Origin: Candidatus Nitrohelix vancouverensis
GTDB taxonomy: Bacteria > Nitrospinota > Nitrospinia > Nitrospinales > VA-1
Direction of reading: 5' to 3'
Assembly: GCA_015698305.1 (NCBI GenBank)
Contig: CP048620.1
Coordinates: forward strand, 1,204,557-1,268,556
DNA length: 64,000 nt
The position numbers were made by a program, and so were the translations under genes. Of the stretch, positions 9,741 through 17,634 are shown in pieces. Under the pieces are notes generated by a model. It made no database searches, was not told where the DNA came from, and worked only from the letters and a program-made list of their open reading frames with translations. The first letter of the stretch is position 1, and each line of letters starts with the position of its first letter.

Positions 9741-9829
9741 GACTGCGTCCTAAAGATAGCCGGACCGTTTCATTTGCGGACTTCCACAATATGATGAGTA
9801 AGGAATGAAATGTATAGAAGGAGCAGATT

Positions 9830-10726
9830 ATGACTTATATGACTCGATTGTTGTGTCTGGCAATGTGTTTTCAAGTGAACGGCCTGACCACCGGGCTGGC
9901 TGTGGCCCAAACGTCAGACGGCGTTGAGATGCAAGACAGGGACCGACGTGAAGCGGCGCGTGAAGAATTCCGCCAACGCCGTGAACAGAGAAGAGAGCGG
10001 TTTCAGGAGCAGAGAGATCAGGCTCAGGAGAATGCGCAGGGTCGACGGGAAGATCTTCGGGAACGTCGCGGTCAGGCTCAAGAGAATGCACAGGGTCGAC
10101 GAGAAGATCTTCGGGAACGTCGCGGTCAGGCTCAAGAGAATGCACAGGGTCGACGAGAAGATCTTCGGGAACGTCGCGGTCAGGCTCAAGAGAATGCACA
10201 GGGTCGACGGGAAGATCTTCGGGAGCGCCGCGGTCAGGCTCAGGAGAATGCACAGGGTCGAAGGGAAGATTTCCGGGAGCGCCGCGGTCAGGCTCAGGAG
10301 AATGCGCAGGGTCGACGGGAAGATCTTCGGGAACGTCGCGGTCAGGCTCAGGAGAATGCACAGGGTCGACGAGAAGATTTTCGGGAGCGTCGCGGTCAGG
10401 CTCAAGAGAATGCGCAGGGTCGACGGGAAGATTTTCGGGAGCATAGTAATCAGTTCTCTGAAGGTCGGCAGGGGATGCGTGGAGGAAATCAAGGGGGTCG
10501 CGGTGGTCAACAGGGCATGCGCGGAGGAAATCAAGGCGCTCCGGGCGGTCAGCAGGGAATGCGCGGCGGAAATCAAGGCGTTCCGGGCGGTCAGCAGGGA
10601 ATGCGCGGAGGAAATCAAGGCGGTCGCGGTGGTCAACAGGGCATGCGCGGCGGAAATCAAGGCGGGCGTGGAGGGCAACAGGCGACGCGAGGCGGCGCGG
10701 GCGGGGGAACTCGAAGAGGTCGCTAG
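9830..10726 (+). CDS. Secreted low-complexity tandem-repeat protein
   Basis: A 298-residue protein with a likely signal peptide (residues 1-27, cleavage near GLAVAQ), preceded by AAGGAG about seven bases before the ATG. A short charged helix leads into eight copies of an 18-residue repeat, GQAQENAQGRREDLRERR, with L/F variation after RED (DNA about 10015-10446). About five copies of a 14-residue repeat of the type GMRGGNQGGRGGQQ follow (about 10471-10683). The first block should form charged alpha-helix and the second is Gly/Gln/Arg-rich and disordered. No family recognised. A periplasmic or surface nucleic-acid- or polyanion-binding role would fit the Arg content but is only a guess. All frames stay open across the repeats; this frame is chosen for its signal peptide and ribosome site. 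Confidence 0.7.
   Translation: MTYMTRLLCLAMCFQVNGLTTGLAVAQTSDGVEMQDRDRREAAREEFRQRREQRRERFQEQRDQAQENAQGRREDLRERRGQAQENAQGRREDLRERRGQAQENAQGRREDLRERRGQAQENAQGRREDLRERRGQAQENAQGRREDFRERRGQAQENAQGRREDLRERRGQAQENAQGRREDFRERRGQAQENAQGRREDFREHSNQFSEGRQGMRGGNQGGRGGQQGMRGGNQGAPGGQQGMRGGNQGVPGGQQGMRGGNQGGRGGQQGMRGGNQGGRGGQQATRGGAGGGTRRGR
10015..10446 (+). repeat. 54-bp tandem repeat, 8 copies
   Basis: Eight head-to-tail copies of a 54-bp unit, each containing CAGGGTCGACGGGAAGAT or a close variant, lie inside the secreted repeat protein gene. The unit is a multiple of three, so copy-number change would keep the frame. Copies differ by only a few bases, which suggests recent expansion or gene conversion. 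Confidence 0.9.
10471..10683 (+). repeat. 42-bp tandem repeat, about 5 copies
   Basis: Near-identical 42-bp units encoding GMRGGNQGGRGGQQ-type repeats form the 3' end of the same gene. The variable positions (GR, AP, VP) sit at one spot in each unit. As with the 54-bp block, the length preserves the reading frame. Confidence 0.85.
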
Positions 10727-10785
10727 GGTACCGTGAGTCTGTTCTTTCTGGAAGAGTCCAGCTTGTACCGTGGTCGAAAAGACGC

Positions 10786-13700
10786 CTAGTAGAAACTTAT
10801 GTTTCCGTCTTCGTCTATTTCGATGCCCTGAGCCGCCAGATAGGCGAACAGGGTTTGCAGGTTTTCAAGTTGCTTCAATCCCTCCGAGACTTGCTTGAAT
10901 TCCGCCAGGCTGGAGACGGGGATGCGTTTCAACTCCGGCGCTTTGATGACCCCTCCTAACAATTTGTTCTTCAGCCAGGCTTCGACGTCCAGTTTGCCAT
11001 TCTTTAACTGGATGCGCGCGCGATGCGGCGAGGCGAGCTTGAGCTTGGCCCGCGTATCGACAACGGCGGGTTTGCTTTCTTCGGGATCGACAGACAAGAG
11101 CAGTCGATCCATCATTTCCGAACCGATGTGAGAAATCTCGATGACGGCGCTGATTTGGTCAATGCCGACTCCGGACGCGTTCTGCATTTTCTTCAGTGGA
11201 ATATCGAGAGTGAGGCGACCGTCGACCTGCGCGTCTCTTCCCCTCAACCCTGCCCGGTTCGGAAGCAAGGCCCCGGCGTCGAGTCCGGTGAATTCAGTGA
11301 AGAAGCGGATGACCGGGCCTTCTTTAGATTCGCCGAGATAAAAGTTCCCGCCCACCGCTCCGTCGAGCAGATTGAACAGGAATTTTTCCGCGACCAGACG
11401 GTTGTCTTTAAAGAACAGGTCGATTCCAAAATCTGAAATTTCCTTGTTCTGGAATTTGATGGAGTCCACGCGAATGATATTTTTATAATTTGAAAAATCC
11501 CTCAATTGGCTGAAAAAACCCTGCTCGGAAGCCAGGAATTTTGAACCCTGCTTCTTTGCTAACAGGCTTCGGTCGAGCAACAGGTTCTTCTCAAATACAA
11601 ATGTTCCGTTGATCTCTCCCGCTTCCAGATCCGGTTTCATCGCCGCTTTGAAATGGTCGAATTGAGCGGAGCCGCTCAGGTCGATCGATTTGCCGCGCGT
11701 CATTTTTAAATCGAGAGTGGATTTAAGGGCGCCTTCTGCGGACAGGTTCTTGCCCGCAGTGATCGCGTTGCCGCCGGCGAGAGCCTGATCGATCTGAATC
11801 TGGTTCTGGGTGGAGAAGGCCAGCGTCAGCAATTGAATCAGCGTGGCGAGGTCGGCTTTTTTCTCGCCGGTAACGAGCGGGTTGAATCCTTCCGCCTGCC
11901 CTGCCAGGCGATGCGTCATTCCAAGTTGTTTCAGGCTGAACTGGTGGCGCTTGATCTTGAATGCGTTGAGCCGGTCGATTTGATAGGAAAATTCAAATTC
12001 CGGGTCGAGCGTCGCCTCGCCCAGATGTTCGGGAAGCAGGAGCTGGGCGATTGCCGCGCGTCCGCTCGCCGTGATCTGATCGCCTTCCGCAGTGAGTCGG
12101 CTGGAGATATTCAGGGCGTTCGCTTCAAGGCCTTGCGTCGGCAGGATCGCGGAGACGTTTTTGAGTCCCGCCGTCGCGTCAACAGCGAAGGGCAGGTTGA
12201 AATTTTCGAGCTCTATGGATTTGGGTAAAGAGCCTTTGGCTTTCAGCGTGGCAAACGCGGCGCCCGTTAAGCCTTGCGGCCGCAGAGCGTCGTCGAGCAA
12301 GCTCGCCGGGATCATGTCCAGCGCGGTTTTCAGCTGGACCGGGTCGAGGGCGCTGTCGATCTCGAAGGTTTTGCCCCATTCGCCGAGACGACCCGTCGCT
12401 TTGAGTTTGAGCAGATTGGGTATGTCGGCTCGAATCAGGTCGATTTCGATATCGCCGCGTTTGAGATTATGTCGACTGCGCAGTTCGAATCCCACCACCG
12501 CGGTTTCGATGGTTTCGCCATCCAGTAGTAATGAAGGATTTTGCAAATTTGCCTTGAGCGACAATTCACTGCGTTCCAACCCAAGATCATGCACATCGGC
12601 GCGGAATCTGGAAACGAAGGGGCCGGTTGAAATTTTTTCAAGAGCCTCGCTTCCCTGCATGCCGAAAGTTGCTTCGAGAGAGACGTTTTTGAAATCGGCT
12701 GGATAGAGATCGCCCTTCAATTTTGCGCCAAGCACAAGGCCCTGAATCTTCATCGCCGGTTCCGAGCCTTGCGCCTGTTCGAGATCGAAGGCGAGGTTGA
12801 GGGCGACAGGAGTCGCGATGTCGGCTTGTTTGGGATTGAGGAAAGCGTCCATGCTCATGGCGACTTGCAATCGACCTTTGTCGGCGGAATAGATATCCAT
12901 CGCCTGCGCTTGCGCAAATTGCGCGTCGAGCGTTAGCGAATTCAATTTAACTCCCTGCTCAGGGTCCCACAGGATCGGCGCGACGAGCGAGCCGGAAAGC
13001 GATTCGATACGGGCTGAGACGGGCTGTTGCAGATTGGCGGAAATCTGTTTCAAGTCCACCCGGGTCTGCAGGTCGATCTGCTTCGGTTGAAACGTTTCGG
13101 TCAGGGAACCTTTGGCGCTGGCGTTGACGACGATGTCGCCGGAAAGTTCGATGCCTTTCAGTTGTTCCGCTAGTTGCGGCGGGATTCGTTTGAGGATCGT
13201 TTGCAGGTCGACATTGAGAGCCTGTTCCACCGCAAAGGCGTCCTTGCCGAAATTGCTCGCCGTGGCGGAGGTTTTTCCGTTCAGCCAGTCGTCGACTTCG
13301 TAGGAAACATTAAGAGACTCAACCGCTCCGGTTTTCAGATTGGCGCGAACGGAACCTTTCGTTGTGAGAGCGGTTTGAATGGCGCCGGTTTCGGGGTGTT
13401 GGAATTGCGCCTGTCCGAGTTTGAGGTCGAAATCCAGCGCCGCCTTGGAAAAATCAGGGCCGCTGGCGGAGACCTGCATCTGGTGTTCCAGTTTCTTGAG
13501 AGACAGATTTTGCATGCCGCCTTCGGCGACGAAGAGTTTGAGATCGGCGGCGACGCGCTCGGGCAGGGCGCCGTTCACCAGCTTCATGGCGGGCAGGGCA
13601 ATGTCCGCGTGGACGCCGTTCACGCGCGCGCTCGTCGGCGAATGCTCTGCCTGAATGTTGCGAGCCTGTACCGTGATGGGAGAGATGCTGATGTCGCCCG

Positions 13701-14874
13701 GTTTCATTTGCGGCGCCCGGCCTTTGATCTCGAAGGCTTTGACATTGATCTCGCCCTTGGCGTTCATCGGAGGGAGCAGGTCTTTCACCCAGGAGAGAAT
13801 TTCTTCGATATTGATATTTCCGTTGTTGAACTGAAGCTGGAAATCGGGGTCCTGCATGTAGTCGATGACTTTGGCTTTCAGGTCAAACTGATTGTGTTCC
13901 CCCAGTTTCAGCACGAGTCGGTTCAAACTCACTACCTGAGGATTCAGGAAGGCGTGCAGGTCCATCTGCGCGCCGATTCTTGGAGGCGTCAGTTTCTTGT
14001 CCAGTTCCAGATGCGTGTTGTTCAGGCCCAGAGCGCCGGTCAGTCGACCGCCGTTGAGGTCGGCCGCCGAAAAATTCATGTTCATCGCCAACTGCGTTTT
14101 CAAACTGATTTTCGGTTCGACGCTGGACAGAAAATAAACGTTGAATTCAGAGTCGGCGAACATCGCGCTCATGAGCGCCCTGAAGTCGGCCTGAATACCG
14201 CCCTTGTTCGCCTGCAATTTAGTTTCGAGAGTCAGCCCGGTCAGTCCGGCTCGAATGCCCGGCTCGATGTTGACGTCGACGCGAATGTTTTGAATCGCGG
14301 CTCGACGCAGATCCACCGTCATCGGGATAGGAGGCAGGCCCGGCGGCGCGGACGGCGCTGGAGTTTCAGGCTTCGCCTGCGGAGGTCCTGCGAGGTCGAG
14401 GAAGGGTTGAAAGTTCCAGCGTCCGTTTTTCTGTTCGAGGTAGAGGGTCGGGTCTTCGATGACCGCTTGATTGATTAAAATATTGCCGCTCAATAATTCC
14501 AGCAGGTCGTAGCCGAGGATCAATTCCTTGAATTTGATCAAGGGTTGCGGCGATCCGATTTCAAGGCCGGAAATGCGCGCGCCGTCGAGCAGGTTCAATT
14601 GAATGGATTTGATGCGAACATGCGTTTTAAGCGTTCGCGACATTTCCTGTTGCACCAGCGGGGTGACGAATTCCGACGGAAAATAATATTGCAGGACCAG
14701 ACCGGATAGAAGAACGATGCCGAAGAACAGCAGGACCAGGCGAAACAGGAATTGAGAGAGCAGACCCAGCGCCGATTTTTTTTTCTTCGGCGTTTTTGGG
14801 CTGGAGTCCGGTTCGCCTTTTGGCGGAGTTTTCTCCGGCTGAACTTTTTTCTTGATCAGGTTGATTTCCACCAT
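10786..14874 (-). CDS. Large AsmA/TamB-like membrane-anchored protein
   Basis: A 1362-residue protein with a short basic, Pro/Lys-rich cytosolic start (1-35), one transmembrane helix (about 40-65) and a very long periplasmic part. After the helix comes the AsmA-type opening: PLVQQEMSRTLKTHVRIKSI, then LLDGARISGLEIG and a repeated pattern of alternating beta strands. AsmA-family proteins form long hydrophobic grooves that carry phospholipids between inner and outer membranes. Most of the sequence is low in Cys and rich in Leu/Asp/Gln/Ala beta repeats, which fits such a bridge. The exact subfamily (AsmA, YhdP, TamB, DUF748) cannot be fixed by eye. The M28 peptidase gene ends 11 bases upstream on the same strand. 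Confidence 0.8.
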   Translation of the reverse strand: MVEINLIKKKVQPEKTPPKGEPDSSPKTPKKKKSALGLLSQFLFRLVLLFFGIVLLSGLVLQYYFPSEFVTPLVQQEMSRTLKTHVRIKSIQLNLLDGARISGLEIGSPQPLIKFKELILGYDLLELLSGNILINQAVIEDPTLYLEQKNGRWNFQPFLDLAGPPQAKPETPAPSAPPGLPPIPMTVDLRRAAIQNIRVDVNIEPGIRAGLTGLTLETKLQANKGGIQADFRALMSAMFADSEFNVYFLSSVEPKISLKTQLAMNMNFSAADLNGGRLTGALGLNNTHLELDKKLTPPRIGAQMDLHAFLNPQVVSLNRLVLKLGEHNQFDLKAKVIDYMQDPDFQLQFNNGNINIEEILSWVKDLLPPMNAKGEINVKAFEIKGRAPQMKPGDISISPITVQARNIQAEHSPTSARVNGVHADIALPAMKLVNGALPERVAADLKLFVAEGGMQNLSLKKLEHQMQVSASGPDFSKAALDFDLKLGQAQFQHPETGAIQTALTTKGSVRANLKTGAVESLNVSYEVDDWLNGKTSATASNFGKDAFAVEQALNVDLQTILKRIPPQLAEQLKGIELSGDIVVNASAKGSLTETFQPKQIDLQTRVDLKQISANLQQPVSARIESLSGSLVAPILWDPEQGVKLNSLTLDAQFAQAQAMDIYSADKGRLQVAMSMDAFLNPKQADIATPVALNLAFDLEQAQGSEPAMKIQGLVLGAKLKGDLYPADFKNVSLEATFGMQGSEALEKISTGPFVSRFRADVHDLGLERSELSLKANLQNPSLLLDGETIETAVVGFELRSRHNLKRGDIEIDLIRADIPNLLKLKATGRLGEWGKTFEIDSALDPVQLKTALDMIPASLLDDALRPQGLTGAAFATLKAKGSLPKSIELENFNLPFAVDATAGLKNVSAILPTQGLEANALNISSRLTAEGDQITASGRAAIAQLLLPEHLGEATLDPEFEFSYQIDRLNAFKIKRHQFSLKQLGMTHRLAGQAEGFNPLVTGEKKADLATLIQLLTLAFSTQNQIQIDQALAGGNAITAGKNLSAEGALKSTLDLKMTRGKSIDLSGSAQFDHFKAAMKPDLEAGEINGTFVFEKNLLLDRSLLAKKQGSKFLASEQGFFSQLRDFSNYKNIIRVDSIKFQNKEISDFGIDLFFKDNRLVAEKFLFNLLDGAVGGNFYLGESKEGPVIRFFTEFTGLDAGALLPNRAGLRGRDAQVDGRLTLDIPLKKMQNASGVGIDQISAVIEISHIGSEMMDRLLLSVDPEESKPAVVDTRAKLKLASPHRARIQLKNGKLDVEAWLKNKLLGGVIKAPELKRIPVSSLAEFKQVSEGLKQLENLQTLFAYLAAQGIEIDEDGNISFY

Positions 14875-14885
14875 ACGCAGTCCCT

Positions 14886-15779
14886 TTAGCCCAGGCGATG
14901 TTCAATGAAAGCCGCGACGCCGTTAGCGACTTCCTCGATGAAATTCAGATCCAGCGTGTCCAGCGTGTCCTCGGGTTTGTGATAATTGGGGTTCCTGAAA
15001 AAAGCCGTGTCGGTGACCATCACCGCGGGTATCTGCCGATCCCAGAAAGGCGAATGATCGCTCAGTTGCACTTCAGGGAACTGACTGCCGTCTCCCGGCA
15101 CAACCAGAGTTTCGACAGGCAAATCCGGCGTTCCCAGTTTCAAGCCGTGGACGACCTGATTGGCGAGCGGCGCAGACGGTTCGTTGGCGACCACTGCGAT
15201 GAAGTCTCCCGTATTAGGGCGCGCGCCGGCGTCGACGTAGGGCGGATAACTTTGCGAGCCGGGAGTGAAATCCCGATAGCCCAGCATTTCCAGCGAGATC
15301 ATGCCGGAAAATAAATTGCCCCGTTCGAGCGCCTGCTCCAGAAAAAACCGACTCCCCACATATCCATATTCTTCCAGGGTGAACGCCGCCAGAATCAGAT
15401 CGGCTTTGAGCTCGACGGATTTCAGTGCTTCCGCAATGCACAGCAGGGCGGCGACGGCGCTGGCGTTGTCGTCGGCTCCGGGCGAGCGCTCCACGGTGTC
15501 GTAATGCGCGCCCAGAACAAAGGCTTCAGCCTGCGCCGATTCGGACAGTTTGGCGCCCAGTATGTTTGTGAAAATCTGCGCATCATCCAATGTCGTGGTC
15601 GCTTTGATCGAGCCTTCGAAAGGGACCGTTTCTTCCCTGACCCGAAGCCCGTATTTGGAAAACTGGTCAGCCAGATAGTCGCTGGCGGTTTTCAAATTTT
15701 GCGGAGATGTGTAGGGGTTTCGTTCGAAAGCGAACGCTTTTAAATGCCCTTTGATTTGATCCACAGAGATTCGATCCAT
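14886..15779 (-). CDS. M28-family zinc aminopeptidase/carboxypeptidase
   Basis: A 297-residue metallopeptidase of the M28 family. Visible zinc-site motifs are GAHYDTV (His and Asp region), GADDNASAVAAL (bridging Asp), TLEEYGYVGS (catalytic Glu pair) and LEMLGYRD. A late DHSPFWDRQIPAVMVTD holds the C-terminal His ligand. No signal peptide is seen (start MDRISVDQIKGHLKAF), so it may act in the cytoplasm, unlike many secreted M28 enzymes. It probably removes N-terminal residues from peptides; the substrate is unknown. It is likely co-transcribed with the AsmA-like gene 11 bases downstream. Confidence 0.88.
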   Translation of the reverse strand: MDRISVDQIKGHLKAFAFERNPYTSPQNLKTASDYLADQFSKYGLRVREETVPFEGSIKATTTLDDAQIFTNILGAKLSESAQAEAFVLGAHYDTVERSPGADDNASAVAALLCIAEALKSVELKADLILAAFTLEEYGYVGSRFFLEQALERGNLFSGMISLEMLGYRDFTPGSQSYPPYVDAGARPNTGDFIAVVANEPSAPLANQVVHGLKLGTPDLPVETLVVPGDGSQFPEVQLSDHSPFWDRQIPAVMVTDTAFFRNPNYHKPEDTLDTLDLNFIEEVANGVAAFIEHRLG

Positions 15780-15911
15780 GCACGCAGAACCCGGTTCGCA
15801 AAACGTCTAAAATTTGTCAAAAGATGCTGAATTTATTGGAGAAACTTATTATATGGGGAAGCCGTCCACAGTGTCAAAAAATTGTTTACATTTACTTGTT
15901 GAAAGCATAAC

Positions 15912-16238
15912 ATGAGCTTTATGTTACGAGTGGAATGCGAATCGGAAAATGATAAGGAAAAAGGGCCTGACGCATTTTATCTGGCTGATCGACGCTATCG
16001 GGTTATAGAGGTGATCGACCGATGGTATGGAGAGCGCTCGGTTTGTTTTAAAGTTCGGGCTGACGATGAAAATATCTATTTACTGAAGCACGACGAACGT
16101 CATGGCCAGTGGGACCTGGTTTTTTACCAGAATCCCCGTAAGTTGGAAACCCTTCCCTCGTTGCGATCCGGTCTTTTGACGCGAACGGGAAAGACGCCGG
16201 AATTGGTTGGCGGCAAGCGCTACAGCTCCCTTCACTAG
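15912..16238 (+). CDS. Hypothetical 108-residue protein
   Basis: I do not recognise the family with confidence. The protein is small, soluble and charged, with the central motif RYRVIEVIDRWYGERSVCF followed by KVRADDENIYLLKHD and QWDLVFY. These look like a compact beta-rich domain. The start at 15912 and the internal ATG at 15921 are both possible; no strong ribosome site separates them. It lies divergent from the M28 peptidase gene and 87 bp upstream of pcm, and may share a transcript with pcm. Confidence 0.7.
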   Translation: MSFMLRVECESENDKEKGPDAFYLADRRYRVIEVIDRWYGERSVCFKVRADDENIYLLKHDERHGQWDLVFYQNPRKLETLPSLRSGLLTRTGKTPELVGGKRYSSLH

Positions 16239-16325
16239 CAGGACATTCCCCGAACGAATATTATAGGCGATGAACGTTTTGAAAGCCGCGGTTTGTTCTT
16301 CGGCTCTCAAACGCATTGAATAGTT

Positions 16326-17009
16326 ATGGCGATTTCCCCACAGGCCATGAAGGCCAACGCCGGTCAACGGCGTAAAATGATTGACGATCACCTGGTGAGC
16401 CGGGGGATCAAGGATTTAAGGACTCTGGAGGCGATGAGCCGGGTTCCGCGACATTTGTTTGTCGAGGATTCTCTCGGTCACAAAGCTTACGGCGACCACC
16501 CCCTGCCCATTGGCGACAATCAAACCATTTCCCAGCCCTTTATCGTCGCGCACATGACCCAGGCTCTGCAATTGACCGGGGAAGAGCGCGTTCTCGAAAT
16601 CGGCACCGGTTCAGGTTATCAGACCGCGATTCTGGCGGAGACGGCGTCTCAGGTGTTCACTATCGAGCGCATCAGTTCCCTATCTAAAAGAGCCCGTATC
16701 CTGCTCGGCGAATTGGGGTATACTAACGTGAATTTCAAGGTGTTTGACGGCGCCTACGGCTGGCGCGACCAATCCCCGTATCAGGCGATACTGGTTGCGG
16801 CGGCGGCCCCGGATATTCCTTCGTCTCTGCTCGATCAACTGGATGAGCAGGGCGGGCGTCTGGTGGCGCCGGTGGGCGATCTGGAATCCCAGCAACTGGT
16901 ACTGGTCACCCGACGCGGCGATTCTTTCGTCAGAAAAAATATCGGGGACTGTAAATTCGTGCCGATGATCGGCAAATTCGGATGGACGGAAGAGGGCGAG
17001 AAGGCCTAG
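16326..17009 (+). CDS. pcm: Protein-L-isoaspartate O-methyltransferase
   Basis: A 227-residue SAM-dependent methyltransferase that repairs isoaspartyl residues in aged proteins. The family opening VSRGIKDLRTLEAMSRVPRH is followed by GDNQTISQPFIVAHMTQAL, the classic PIMT signature. SAM motif I is VLEIGTGSGYQTA (about residues 97-109). AAAAPDIPSSLLDQL and GGRLVAPVG form the later conserved blocks. Start choice is not settled: ATG 16326 has no clear ribosome site, and an internal ATG at 16347 (MKANAGQRRKM) is plausible. Length is normal for the family. Confidence 0.94.
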   Translation: MAISPQAMKANAGQRRKMIDDHLVSRGIKDLRTLEAMSRVPRHLFVEDSLGHKAYGDHPLPIGDNQTISQPFIVAHMTQALQLTGEERVLEIGTGSGYQTAILAETASQVFTIERISSLSKRARILLGELGYTNVNFKVFDGAYGWRDQSPYQAILVAAAAPDIPSSLLDQLDEQGGRLVAPVGDLESQQLVLVTRRGDSFVRKNIGDCKFVPMIGKFGWTEEGEKA

Positions 17010-17087
17010 CGGAATCGAGTCGCCCGGTGTTTGTTCCGGGTTCAATGTTCAGGTGGATTGGCAACGCAAATATTCAAGGAGAAGCCT

Positions 17088-17627
17088 GTGTTTTCGAGGA
17101 TCAAAAAAGAAGGTCAATTTGTTTTAAGCAACGGGGTGAAATCAGAATACGACTATGACTATGCATCGCTGACCGATGACATGAGCGCGGCTTACTGCGA
17201 ATTATTGCGCCATAAGCTCGAGGCCTGGCAGGCCGATCACGGTCGCTTCAACGTCATCATCGGCATTGAAACCGAGGGCATTCGTATCGCTTATCAGCTG
17301 TCGAGAGCGATGGGCATTCCTTTTTATGTGGTGTCCCACAATCGCCTGGCGTTTGCGCAAATGAAATTACCGGCGTTCTCCGCCGACACGCATTTTCTGA
17401 TTGTGGATGATATCGTCACAACCGGTTCGTCCTTTGTGCGCGCGGTGAATTTTCTTGAGATCGAAGAAAAACCCGACACCGTTACCTTTGCCTGCATGAT
17501 CCGTCGCGACCCGAAAAATCTGGACTACAGCGCCGTGCAGGGCGACTTGAATAAAGAACAGTTCAACGTGCCCGACGAGCGTTTTGATTTTATCGACAAG
17601 CGCCTGGTGTCGTTGTACTGCGAATGA
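17088..17627 (+). CDS. pyrE: Orotate phosphoribosyltransferase-like protein
   Basis: A type I phosphoribosyltransferase of about 179 residues. The PRPP-binding loop FLIVDDIVTTGSS is clear, and GQFVLSNGVKSEYDYDY near the N-terminus matches the OPRT opening (GxFxLSSGxxSxYY). It would convert orotate plus PRPP to OMP in pyrimidine synthesis. I chose the GTG start at 17088 because AAGGAG lies six bases upstream; the frame is open from ATG 17031, but those 19 residues look non-coding. Other orotate- or purine-type phosphoribosyltransferases cannot be fully excluded. Confidence 0.75.
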   Translation: MFSRIKKEGQFVLSNGVKSEYDYDYASLTDDMSAAYCELLRHKLEAWQADHGRFNVIIGIETEGIRIAYQLSRAMGIPFYVVSHNRLAFAQMKLPAFSADTHFLIVDDIVTTGSSFVRAVNFLEIEEKPDTVTFACMIRRDPKNLDYSAVQGDLNKEQFNVPDERFDFIDKRLVSLYCE

Positions 17628-17634
17628 TGCGGAA

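Larger units (their letters stand above)
9301..9829. repeat. Gene-free region with dispersed direct repeats and REP-like palindromes
   Basis: This 529-bp stretch has no convincing gene. A 33-bp sequence beginning AAAGTTTCAATTGCG occurs identically at 9430-9462 and 9649-9681, and a partial copy starts near 9570. A 20-bp block CAATGTAAGGTCAGCRTTAG occurs at 9600-9619 and 9681-9700. A GCGGGCATC(A/G)CCCGC-type short palindrome appears near 9372, 9400 and 9620. A 19-bp palindrome occurs twice (separate entries). The structure looks like repeated duplication of one non-coding unit, and it lies between a hypothetical gene and a tandem-repeat protein gene. Confidence 0.75.

Noticed and set aside
10015-10446. 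Possible CRISPR array
   Set aside because: Repeats are directly tandem with no spacers and encode protein in frame.
9914-10678. Long minus-strand and alternate plus-frame reading frames across the tandem repeats
   Set aside because: They exist only because the 54- and 42-bp repeats lack stops in all frames. The forward frame at 9830 has the signal peptide and ribosome site.
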